DNA of 64,000 bases from an uncultured Bacteroidota bacterium (GTDB lineage: Bacteria; Bacteroidota; Bacteroidia; Flavobacteriales; Flavobacteriaceae), in the NCBI GenBank assembly GCA_902622575.1, contig CACNQJ010000001.1:74896-138895 (forward strand), read 5' to 3'. The translations under genes and the position numbers were made by a program. Under the pieces are notes generated by a model. That model was not told where the DNA came from. It saw nothing but the letters and a program-made list of their open reading frames with translations, and ran no database searches. Every line of letters begins with the position of its first letter. The stretch's first letter is position 1. This document shows positions 37,486 to 45,597 of the stretch, piece by piece.

Positions 37486-38566
37486 AATAATTATTTCAGG
37501 TGGGGGTACAGGTGGTCATATCTATCCTGCAATAAGTATTGCAGATCAATTAACAAAAAAAATAACAAACTGTAAGATACTTTTTATTGGAGCTAAAAAT
37601 AAAATGGAAATGAAAAAAGTTCCAGAGAATGGGTATAAAATAATTGGACTATGGATTTCTGGCTTTCAAAGAAGTTACAAATCATTATCAAATCTCTTAT
37701 TGCCATTTAAAATTATCTTAAGTTTATTTCATTCATTAGTAATTATTCTTAAACACAATCCTAAAATAGTAATTGGAACAGGTGGCTATGCTAGTGGTCC
37801 TGTAATGTATGTTGCTTCAATCTTAAGAATTCCAGTTTTCATACAGGAACAAAATTCTTATCCAGGTTTGACTAATAGAATATTATCAAAATATGCCAAA
37901 AAAATATTTGTAGCATATGATGGTATGGATAAATACTTTACAAGTTCAAAAATTGTTTTCTCAGGAAATCCAATAAGAAAATCCATAAAAAATGTAAGCT
38001 TAAAAAATAAAAATGATTATTTAAAACAAATTGGCTTTAACTCTAATTTAAAAACAGTATTATTCATCGGCGGAAGCTTGGGTGCTGGTAGAATTAATGA
38101 TTTTGTTTCCAAAAACTTAAATTATTTTAAAAAAAATAATTTGCAAGTTATTCTACAATGTGGTGTGAGATACCAAAGTAAGTATGAATCATTAAATAAC
38201 TCCAATATTAAGGTTTTACCATTTATTAAAGATATGGATAAGGCATTTTCAGCAGCTGATATAATCGTTTCGAGGTCGGGTGCTAGCATCATATCAGAAC
38301 TTTGTTTTGTAGGCAAACCAGTGATTTTTATCCCTTCCCCAAATGTTGCTGAGAATCATCAGTATAAAAATGCTAAAAAATTGTATGATTTGGGTGCTGC
38401 GGAGTATGTAGAGGAGGATGAAATTGAATATAAGCTTACATCAATTATTAATAAAATTTTGGTGAGTGATATTTACTACAGCTCTTTATCAGACAAGATA
38501 AGTGCTTTTTCAAAACCAAATGCATCCAAACTAATTGTCAATGAAATTAAGAAGTATTTAAAATGA
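37472..38566 (+). CDS. murG: Lipid II synthase MurG
   Basis: 364 residues. GT28 glycosyltransferase that adds GlcNAc to lipid I on the inner face of the membrane. N-terminal GGGTGGHIYPAISIAD, VIGTGGYASGPVMYVA, QEQNSYPGLTNR, FIGGSLGAGRIND, and C-terminal SRSGASIISELCFVGKPVIFIPSPNVAENHQ. Two adjacent ATGs (37472 and 37475) are possible starts; both are within the end of ftsW. Four-base overlap with murC. Confidence 0.96.
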   Translation: MMNYKIIISGGGTGGHIYPAISIADQLTKKITNCKILFIGAKNKMEMKKVPENGYKIIGLWISGFQRSYKSLSNLLLPFKIILSLFHSLVIILKHNPKIVIGTGGYASGPVMYVASILRIPVFIQEQNSYPGLTNRILSKYAKKIFVAYDGMDKYFTSSKIVFSGNPIRKSIKNVSLKNKNDYLKQIGFNSNLKTVLFIGGSLGAGRINDFVSKNLNYFKKNNLQVILQCGVRYQSKYESLNNSNIKVLPFIKDMDKAFSAADIIVSRSGASIISELCFVGKPVIFIPSPNVAENHQYKNAKKLYDLGAAEYVEEDEIEYKLTSIINKILVSDIYYSSLSDKISAFSKPNASKLIVNEIKKYLK

Positions 38567-39918
38567 ACTGTTTGAGCCATACAAATTATTACTTCATAGG
38601 TATCGGTGGCATTGGAATGTCTTCATTGGCTGAGTACATGTCGCATTTAGATAAAAAAGTTGCTGGTTATGATCGTGAAAAATCTTTTCAATCAACGAGG
38701 TTGATTAAACTTGGAATAAAAATAATTTTTTCAGATTGTGAACAAAAAATTAACTCAAAATTTAAAGATTCAAAAAATACACTTATTGTTTATACTCCTG
38801 CGATAAATGAAAACAACAAGATTTTAAATTTCTATAAATCAAATAATTTTAATGTTGTAAAAAGATCTGATTTGCTTGCAGAGATTGTTAATTCAAGTTT
38901 TTGCATTGCAATAGCAGGAACACACGGAAAAACAACAACAACATCAATATTATCCCATATTCTTTTTAATTCAGAATTAAAATTTACCTCATTTATTGGT
39001 GGAGTTTTAAAAAAATACGAATCAAATATCATTATAAAGGGCGATGATATTTTTATTGTTGAAGCAGATGAATACGATAAAACCTTTTTAAAAATAAATC
39101 CAAATATTGCATCTATTTTAAATGTTGACGGTGATCATTATGATATTTACACTGATATTAATGATATTAACAAATCTTTTGAAAAATTTGCTAACAATTT
39201 AAAGCAAAATGGAATTTTATTTCATAATTCAAACTTAAACTTCAATGGAATTAGCTTTGGAGAAAATTCTTTTGCTGATGCTAGAATAATTAACAAAAAA
39301 AATTGTTGCGGTAAGTCAATTTTTGATATAGAGTTTCAAAATAATCTATACAAAAATATTGAGTTAAATATGCTTGGTGATCACAATGCTTTTAATGCAA
39401 TGGTGGCATTCATTATCGCAAAATCATTAAAAATTAAACCTGAAATTATAATCAAATCGTTAAAATCATTTCCAGGTATAAAGAGGAGGTTTTCAATTGA
39501 GTTAATTGATCCTAAAATTTATATTGATGATTATGCTCATCATCCAAATGAAATAAATTCAATATATAATTCTGTTAAAACTTTATATCCAAATAAGAGA
39601 AAACTAGTAATCTTTCAACCGCACCTTTTTTCAAGGACAAAGGATTTTTTGGTTGAATTTGCTAAATCATTAGAAAAGTTCGATAAAATTGCATTATTAG
39701 ATATTTATCCAGCTAGAGAGAAACCGCTAAAAGGAATATCATCAAAATCAATTTTTGATAAAATAAATAATAAAAACAAAGCACTCATTGATAAAAGTGA
39801 TATTTCAAAATTATTATTAGACGACGATTATGAATTGGTAATATCAATGGGGGCAGGTGATATTGGAGATTTAGTTGAATCCATAAAACAAACAATAATT
39901 GATCAAAATGAAAATTAA
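38563..39918 (+). CDS. murC: UDP-N-acetylmuramate--L-alanine ligase
   Basis: 451 residues. First of the Mur ligases, attaching L-Ala to UDP-MurNAc. N-terminal YFIGIGGIGMSSLAEY, ATP loop AGTHGKTTTTSILSHI around residue 118, EADEYDKTFL, NVDGDHYDIY, and DDYAHHPNEI plus FQPHLFSRTKDF in the C-terminal domain. Complete. The C-terminal end overlaps the likely ftsQ start by 11 bases. Confidence 0.96.
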   Translation: MNCLSHTNYYFIGIGGIGMSSLAEYMSHLDKKVAGYDREKSFQSTRLIKLGIKIIFSDCEQKINSKFKDSKNTLIVYTPAINENNKILNFYKSNNFNVVKRSDLLAEIVNSSFCIAIAGTHGKTTTTSILSHILFNSELKFTSFIGGVLKKYESNIIIKGDDIFIVEADEYDKTFLKINPNIASILNVDGDHYDIYTDINDINKSFEKFANNLKQNGILFHNSNLNFNGISFGENSFADARIINKKNCCGKSIFDIEFQNNLYKNIELNMLGDHNAFNAMVAFIIAKSLKIKPEIIIKSLKSFPGIKRRFSIELIDPKIYIDDYAHHPNEINSIYNSVKTLYPNKRKLVIFQPHLFSRTKDFLVEFAKSLEKFDKIALLDIYPAREKPLKGISSKSIFDKINNKNKALIDKSDISKLLLDDDYELVISMGAGDIGDLVESIKQTIIDQNEN

Positions 39919-40615
39919 AACCTTTTCCATATCCATTTTATTAATGATAATAACTGTATCAATTATTTATTCAAACTCTATTTACAATCATCGATTTAAA
40001 TATTTAAATGTTGATAATGTAATAAATGATTCTTTAAGAATGATTACAAAAGATTCAATAATCAACTATTTAAAAACCCTTGAATTCGTTAAAGATTCAG
40101 TTATGATTAATAAAATTGATTTAAATAAAATTGAGAAAAGTTTGAATCAAATTAATTACGTTAAAAAATCAAATATACATTTTGGTATTAATTCAAAATT
40201 GAAAATTAAAATTGATGAAAGAGAACCAGTCGTAGAGATTAATTCCTTGAGTGCTTATTTAGACAGGGATGGAGAAGTAGTACCAAAATCAAATCTAATT
40301 GAAATTGAAGTTATTAAATTTTTTGGAAAAATTGATTCATTTAGATACGATAAAATTGCCAATCTTGGCTACAAAATAATGAATGACAGCTTTTTTAAGA
40401 ATCACTTCAATTACATTTTTTCAGACTCGACAGAATTATTTATTAAACCCAAAAAACATTCTTATACAATAGAGCTTGGTAATCTTAATCTCTTAGAAAA
40501 AAAACTTAAGAATTATAAGTTTTTTTATGCATCAAAATCTAATGAAAATAATTTGGATGAAGCAAGAACAATCAATTTAAAATTTGATAATCAGGTAATT
40601 GTTGAAAAAAAATAA
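39908..40615 (+). CDS. ftsQ: Cell division protein FtsQ
   Basis: 235 residues from the ATG at 39908; a TTG nine bases upstream would add three residues and is less likely. One N-terminal membrane helix (FSISILLMIITVSIIYS), then a periplasmic region with a POTRA-like part (residues 45-105, including KIDEREPVVEINSLSAYLDRDGEVV, the most conserved FtsQ segment). Recruits later division proteins. Low similarity elsewhere, as usual for the family; identity is supported by its place between murC and ftsA. Confidence 0.9.
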   Translation: MKIKTFSISILLMIITVSIIYSNSIYNHRFKYLNVDNVINDSLRMITKDSIINYLKTLEFVKDSVMINKIDLNKIEKSLNQINYVKKSNIHFGINSKLKIKIDEREPVVEINSLSAYLDRDGEVVPKSNLIEIEVIKFFGKIDSFRYDKIANLGYKIMNDSFFKNHFNYIFSDSTELFIKPKKHSYTIELGNLNLLEKKLKNYKFFYASKSNENNLDEARTINLKFDNQVIVEKK

Positions 40616-40616
40616 T

Positions 40617-41921
40617 ATGGAAAAAAATGAATTATATATAGGATTAGATATTGGTACAACCAAAATTGTTGCGATGATAGGTGTAGTTAATGAGTATCAA
40701 AAACTTAAGATAATTGGAGTTGGTAAATCTAAAAGTCTTGGTGTTCACAGAGGAGTAGTAAATAATATTAGTCAAACCATTCAATCAATTCAACACGCAA
40801 TACATGAGGCTGAAAATAACTCTAATGAGAAAATTGATAAAGTAGTAGTTGGTATAGCGGGTCAACATATCCGCAGTCTTCAACACAGTGATTACGTAAC
40901 GAGAGAAAACTCTGATCAAGTTATATGTGAATCAGACATAGAAAATGTCATTAATCAAGTTTATAAACTTGTTATGATGCCTGGAGAAGAAATAATACAC
41001 GTGTTACCTCAAGAGTATAAAATTGATGGACAAAGTGAAATCAAGCAACCCATCGGGATGTTTGGTGGAAGATTAGAGGCTAATTTTCATGTTGTTGTCG
41101 GTCAAGTAAGTTCTATTAAAAATATTGCTAGGTGCGTCAAAAGTTCAGGAATTGATTTTGATGGTATTACTCTCGAGCCATTAGCATCTGCTGACGCAGT
41201 ATTGAGCAGAGAGGAAAAAGAAGCTGGTGTAGCTTTGATTGATATTGGAGGAGGAACAACTGACCTTGCTATATTCAAAGACGGAATAATTAGACATACT
41301 TCAGTAATTCCATTTGGAGGTAATATTATTACTGAAGATATTAAAGAGGGTTGTTCAATTATTGAAAAGCAAGCAGAATTATTAAAAATTAAATTTGGAT
41401 CAGCTTGGCCAGGTGAAAATAGAGACAATGAAATTGTTTCAATTCCAGGACTTAGGGGGAGAGATCCTAAGGAAATATCAATAAAAAATCTTTCGAAAAT
41501 CATACATGCACGTGTTGTCGAGATTATTGAGCAAGTTTACATGGAAATAAAAAATTATGGTCATGAAGAACAAAAGAAAAAATTGATTGCTGGTATTGTT
41601 TTGACAGGTGGAGGCAGTCAATTAAAGCACTTAAAACAGCTAGTTGAATATGTTACTGGAATGGATACTAGAATAGGTTTACCAAATGAGCACCTGGCTG
41701 GAAATAATTCAATAGAGATATCAGATCCTACTTTTGCGACCGCAGTTGGACTTGTAATGAACTCAATGGATAAAAGAAAAAATATTTCACCTGGAGAGAA
41801 AAAAGATGAAGAAAGTGATAATGATATTGAGGATTCAAATTCAATCGAATCAAAATCCTCGCAATCAATCTTTGAAAAATTTACGGAAAAAATAAAAACA
41901 TTTTTAGAAAACGCAGAATAA
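40617..41921 (+). CDS. ftsA: Cell division protein FtsA
   Basis: 434 residues from the ATG at 40617, one base after the ftsQ stop; an upstream TTG in frame would lie inside ftsQ. Actin-fold ATPase: GLDIGTTKIVAMIG phosphate-1, ALIDIGGGTTDLAIF phosphate-2, and VLTGGGSQLKHLKQL adenosine motif. A polar linker from about 380 (EEKKDEESDND-like) leads to the amphipathic C-terminal helix IFEKFTEKIKTFLENA that anchors FtsA, and so FtsZ, to the membrane. Confidence 0.96.
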   Translation: MEKNELYIGLDIGTTKIVAMIGVVNEYQKLKIIGVGKSKSLGVHRGVVNNISQTIQSIQHAIHEAENNSNEKIDKVVVGIAGQHIRSLQHSDYVTRENSDQVICESDIENVINQVYKLVMMPGEEIIHVLPQEYKIDGQSEIKQPIGMFGGRLEANFHVVVGQVSSIKNIARCVKSSGIDFDGITLEPLASADAVLSREEKEAGVALIDIGGGTTDLAIFKDGIIRHTSVIPFGGNIITEDIKEGCSIIEKQAELLKIKFGSAWPGENRDNEIVSIPGLRGRDPKEISIKNLSKIIHARVVEIIEQVYMEIKNYGHEEQKKKLIAGIVLTGGGSQLKHLKQLVEYVTGMDTRIGLPNEHLAGNNSIEISDPTFATAVGLVMNSMDKRKNISPGEKKDEESDNDIEDSNSIESKSSQSIFEKFTEKIKTFLENAE

Positions 41922-41928
41922 CAAAATT

Positions 41929-43698
41929 ATGAATACAGAAAATCAATTTGATAACATAGAATTTATACTTCCAAAAAACCAAAGTAATGTTATAAAGGTA
42001 ATTGGCATCGGCGGGGGTGGTAGTAATGCTATAAATTATATGTATAGTAAGGGTATAAATGGAGTTGACTATGTTGTTTGCAATACTGACTCGCAAGCTT
42101 TAGAAAATAGTCCAGTTCCCAACAAGGTTCAGTTGGGTATAAAAGAAACCGAGGGTTTAGGAGCAGGGGCTGATCCAGTAATTGGAGAAAAAGCCGCAGT
42201 TGAAAGTTTAAATGAAATGAGAAGGTTGCTAGAAAAGAATACAAAAATGGTTTTTATTACTGCTGGAATGGGTGGAGGAACAGGAACAGGTGCAGCTCCA
42301 ATTATTTCAAAATTAGCAATGGATATGGATATTTTAACTGTAGGTATAGTAACAATGCCTTTTGTATTTGAGGGTAAAATAAGGATGAACCATGCAAATA
42401 AAGGCTTAGAGAAGTTAAGATCTAATGTTGATTCACTTATAGTAGTAAACAATAATAAGCTCAGGGATATTTATGGAAATTTAGGTGTAAAAGAGGGATT
42501 TTCAAAAGCTGATGAAGTATTGGCAACAGCAGCTAAAGGAATTGCAGAAGTTATAACGCACCATTACACGCAAAATATAGACCTAAAAGATGCAAAAACA
42601 GTTCTTTCAAAAAGTGGTAATGCAATAATGGGTTCATATAGTGCTTCAGGTGAAAAAAGAGCATTAAGGGCAGTTTCAAATGCACTGGATTCACCATTAC
42701 TAAATGACAATAGGATTGATGGCGCTCAAAATGTTTTACTATTAATTGTTTCTGGTTCATCCGAAGTAACTATTGATGAAATAGGCGTAATTAATGACTA
42801 CATACAAGAAAAAGCTGGGAATAACGCAAATATAATTATGGGAATTGGAGATGATTCTAGTCTAAACGATCAAATAACTGTAACTGTCATTGCTACAGGT
42901 TTTGATATGAAACAACAGGATGAAATATTACATATTGAACCAAAGAAAACAATATATAATTTAGATGATGAGTCTGAAATTACTGAGGATTTTAGTGAGA
43001 AGAAAACAGAATTACAATATGAGTTATCTTCTGAAGAAATTGATTTTAAAAATACGGATTTCAATATTGATGATATTGAAGAACTAAATAATAATATTGT
43101 AAAAACTAGTGAAGAGATTAAAAATATAGACATTGAATTTGAATCAGTAGTTGTTAATCATCAATCTGTTGATGAAAAAATTGATCTAGTTAATGTTAAT
43201 GATATAAATGTGGTTGATGCAGAATATGTTAAAATAGATAAAGAATTAAAATTTGATTTTCCAATATCTACAAATACTGAAATTGAGGAAAAAGTTGTTC
43301 ACGTATTAGAGGAAGATGTTAATGATATAGAAGTAATTGATCCAGTTCAGATAATCCCCTACACGGTCGTTGAGGATGATAAATCTAGAGCATCTGCAGT
43401 TGAAAGTATTGAAAATGATGATAAAAAAAATGAGGTAAATCCATTAAATAGCCCTATTGTTGATGGTTTAGCAAAAAGAACTGAGGAAAGAAAAATAAAA
43501 TTAAAAGAATTTAATTATAAATTTGTCAAATCAAGGAAAGTTGAGGACATGGAAAAGGAACCTGCATATAAAAGAGCTGGAATTGATTTGAATGAATCAG
43601 TTGAAAACTCTTTGTCATCATCAAGTTTAGAAGAAGATAGAGAGGGAAATTTGAATTTAAATTCAAAAAATTCATTTCTTCATGATAATGTTGATTAG
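41929..43698 (+). CDS. ftsZ: Cell division GTPase FtsZ with long acidic linker
   Basis: 589 residues, against 383 in E. coli. Residues 20-325 form the tubulin-like GTPase with GIGGGGSNAINYM and the signature GMGGGTGTGAAP at 113-124, plus the T7-loop region NRIDGAQNVLLLI. Residues 330-545 are an acidic, Asp/Glu/Asn-rich, presumably disordered linker. Residues 548-575 contain the conserved end peptide EKEPAYKRAGIDL, probably the FtsA-binding tail of Bacteroidota FtsZ. Seven bases after ftsA. Confidence 0.96.
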   Translation: MNTENQFDNIEFILPKNQSNVIKVIGIGGGGSNAINYMYSKGINGVDYVVCNTDSQALENSPVPNKVQLGIKETEGLGAGADPVIGEKAAVESLNEMRRLLEKNTKMVFITAGMGGGTGTGAAPIISKLAMDMDILTVGIVTMPFVFEGKIRMNHANKGLEKLRSNVDSLIVVNNNKLRDIYGNLGVKEGFSKADEVLATAAKGIAEVITHHYTQNIDLKDAKTVLSKSGNAIMGSYSASGEKRALRAVSNALDSPLLNDNRIDGAQNVLLLIVSGSSEVTIDEIGVINDYIQEKAGNNANIIMGIGDDSSLNDQITVTVIATGFDMKQQDEILHIEPKKTIYNLDDESEITEDFSEKKTELQYELSSEEIDFKNTDFNIDDIEELNNNIVKTSEEIKNIDIEFESVVVNHQSVDEKIDLVNVNDINVVDAEYVKIDKELKFDFPISTNTEIEEKVVHVLEEDVNDIEVIDPVQIIPYTVVEDDKSRASAVESIENDDKKNEVNPLNSPIVDGLAKRTEERKIKLKEFNYKFVKSRKVEDMEKEPAYKRAGIDLNESVENSLSSSSLEEDREGNLNLNSKNSFLHDNVD

Positions 43699-43699
43699 T

Positions 43700-44149
43700 A
43701 TGAAATTATCTGAAAAAATAAATATAAAAATTAAAGAAGCTATGAAAACTAAAGATTCTATTGAATTAGAATCTTTAAGAGCCATTAAGTCCTCAATCTT
43801 ACTTTTTATTACTCAAAAGGGTAATAAATCGGAAATATCCGAATCAGATGAAATCAAGATTTTAAGTAAGTTGGTTAAGCAACGAAAAGAAAGTGCTGAT
43901 ATTTATAAATCACAAAATAGATTAGATTTAGCTCAGGTAGAAATAGATCAAGCAGAAATAATAAAGCAATTTTTACCTGAACAATTAAATGAGTCTGAAA
44001 TAGAGACTATTGTAATTGAAATTATAAATAAAACAAATGCATCTGGAATGCAAGATATGGGTAAAGTAATGGGCATGGTTACAAAAGAACTTGCTGGAAA
44101 AGCAGACGGTAAGACAATTTCACAAATAGTTAGGAAAAATTTAATTTAA
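43700..44149 (+). CDS. GatB/YqeY domain-containing protein
   Basis: 149 residues from the ATG at 43700, one base after the ftsZ stop; the open frame extends to 43682 inside ftsZ. All-helical YqeY fold: KIKEAMKTKDSIELESLRAIKSSILL, KQRKESADIYKSQNRLDLAQVE, then EQAEIIKQFLPEQL (here DQAEIIKQFLPEQL) and MGKVMGMVTKELAGKADGKTISQIV. It resembles the tRNA-binding tail of GatB and may assist tRNA-dependent amidotransfer. It commonly follows ftsZ in Flavobacteriia and here precedes a tRNA gene by seven bases. Confidence 0.9.
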   Translation: MKLSEKINIKIKEAMKTKDSIELESLRAIKSSILLFITQKGNKSEISESDEIKILSKLVKQRKESADIYKSQNRLDLAQVEIDQAEIIKQFLPEQLNESEIETIVIEIINKTNASGMQDMGKVMGMVTKELAGKADGKTISQIVRKNLI

Positions 44150-44156
44150 AATTATT

Positions 44157-44230
44157 GGCCAAGTAGTTCAACTGGATAGAACATCAGATTTCGGCTCTGA
44201 GGGTTGAGGGTTCGAATCCTTCCTTGGTCA
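44157..44230 (+). tRNA. tRNA-Arg (anticodon TCG)
   Basis: A full cloverleaf folds: acceptor GGCCAAG/CTTGGTC (44157-44163 with 44223-44229, one G-T pair), D stem GTTC/GAAC with GG in the loop, anticodon stem TCAGA/TCTGA with loop TTTCGGC giving anticodon TCG at 44191-44193, five-base variable loop, T stem GAGGG/CCTTC with TTCGAAT loop, discriminator A at 44230. The 3' CCA is not encoded. It reads CGA codons. It follows yqeY by seven bases and is followed by eight T residues that may end transcription. Confidence 0.93.
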
Positions 44231-45595
44231 CTTTTTTTTAATTTCCAAATTACATTTATTAAAAAATCTGGCAGATAATAATAATGATGCCATCATAAGT
44301 CCAACTAAAAATCCTATCCAAACGCCTGTTGCTTTTAAATCAGTGTAAAGTCCCAAATAAATCATTATCGGAATTCCAAAAACAACATAGCATAAGAAGC
44401 AAATTAGTGAAGGTACTTTCACATCTTGTATCCCTCTTAGTGCACCTTGGGCTACTATTTGTATTCCATCAAATATTTGAAAAAGAGCAACAATTATTAA
44501 TAGTTTTGATGCTATACTAACTGTTTCTAAAACATCAAAACTACCATTATCATCAAGGTATAACCATGGTAGTAAGTTAGAGCTAAGAATAAAAATGATT
44601 GCAAATAAGATTTCAATAATGATAGTTATTAGAAATATTGAAATTGCTATTCTTTTTAGATTTATAAAATCATTTAACCCCTTTTGATTACCAATACGAA
44701 TTGTTGCTGTGACACTAAAACCTAATGCAACCATAAAAGTTATCGTTGACAGATTTAATGCAATTTGGTTTGCCGCTTGATAGTTTGTTCCAATTATTCC
44801 ACAAACCCATATACCAGATATAAAGAATCCAACTTCAAACATCATTTGTAAAGCTGATGGATAACCTAAATCAAATATTTTTTTTGTGATAAATGGTGAA
44901 TATTTCAGCCTAAATAAATCAGCTATGTATTTATTAATTTTTTTGTTTGATTTTATCAAGATTATAATTATTAAAACCATACATAATCGGGATACTAACG
45001 TTCCAATACCCGCTCCAACCAATTCCAATCTAGGAAAACCAAACTTTCCATAAATGAGAGCGTAGTTAATTAGAACATTTATAATATTAGCTATCACGGT
45101 TGATATCATAGCGATTTTAGTAAACGATAATCCATCCGAAAATTGTTTAAATGATTGAAAAAGTATTAGCGGGAATAATGAAATTGCTACCCAAGTAATA
45201 TATGGAAAAGCCAGTTTTACTACTTCTATTGGTTGTCCCATTTTAAATACAATGGGTTTTGCAATTAAAACAAGAAGTGTAAGTATAATTCCTAAAATTG
45301 TACATGTTATAATTCCATTACTAAGAATATTTTTAGTTTCATTTATATTTTTTTTTGCATCACTTTCAGCAACAAGAGGAGTTATTGCTGTTGAGAAACC
45401 TATTCCAAATGACATAGCTATAAAAACAAAGCTATTTCCAAGTGATATTGCAGCTAGTTCCGAAGTGCCTAGTTGTCCTACCATAGCATTGTCAACAAAA
45501 CCAACTAAGGTATGACCAACCATACCAATTATCACTGGATATGCTAGCTTTAGATTATACGAAAATTCTTTTGTGTAAGTACTTAAAAAAATCAA
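44228..45595 (-). CDS. MATE family efflux transporter
   Basis: 455 residues with twelve predicted membrane helices in two MatE halves. Exports organic cations or drugs using a Na+ or H+ gradient. Family text: LAYPVIIGMVGHTLVGFVDNAMVGQLG in helix 1, GIGFSTAITPLVAE, LELVGAGIGTLVSR in the first half, and LGYPSALQMMFEVGFF, GALRGIQDVKVPSL in the second. Its stop codon (44228-44230) overlaps the last three bases of the convergent tRNA-Arg. It follows the M14 peptidase gene by two bases. Substrate unknown. Confidence 0.92.
   Translation of the reverse strand: MIFLSTYTKEFSYNLKLAYPVIIGMVGHTLVGFVDNAMVGQLGTSELAAISLGNSFVFIAMSFGIGFSTAITPLVAESDAKKNINETKNILSNGIITCTILGIILTLLVLIAKPIVFKMGQPIEVVKLAFPYITWVAISLFPLILFQSFKQFSDGLSFTKIAMISTVIANIINVLINYALIYGKFGFPRLELVGAGIGTLVSRLCMVLIIIILIKSNKKINKYIADLFRLKYSPFITKKIFDLGYPSALQMMFEVGFFISGIWVCGIIGTNYQAANQIALNLSTITFMVALGFSVTATIRIGNQKGLNDFINLKRIAISIFLITIIIEILFAIIFILSSNLLPWLYLDDNGSFDVLETVSIASKLLIIVALFQIFDGIQIVAQGALRGIQDVKVPSLICFLCYVVFGIPIMIYLGLYTDLKATGVWIGFLVGLMMASLLLSARFFNKCNLEIKKK
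44232..44239 (+). terminator. T-run after tRNA-Arg
   Basis: Eight consecutive T (44232-44239) directly follow the tRNA on the plus strand. With the structured acceptor/T arms just upstream, this could act as the end of the dcw-yqeY-tRNA transcript. No separate hairpin is seen. Confidence 0.4.
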
Positions 45596-45597
45596 TA

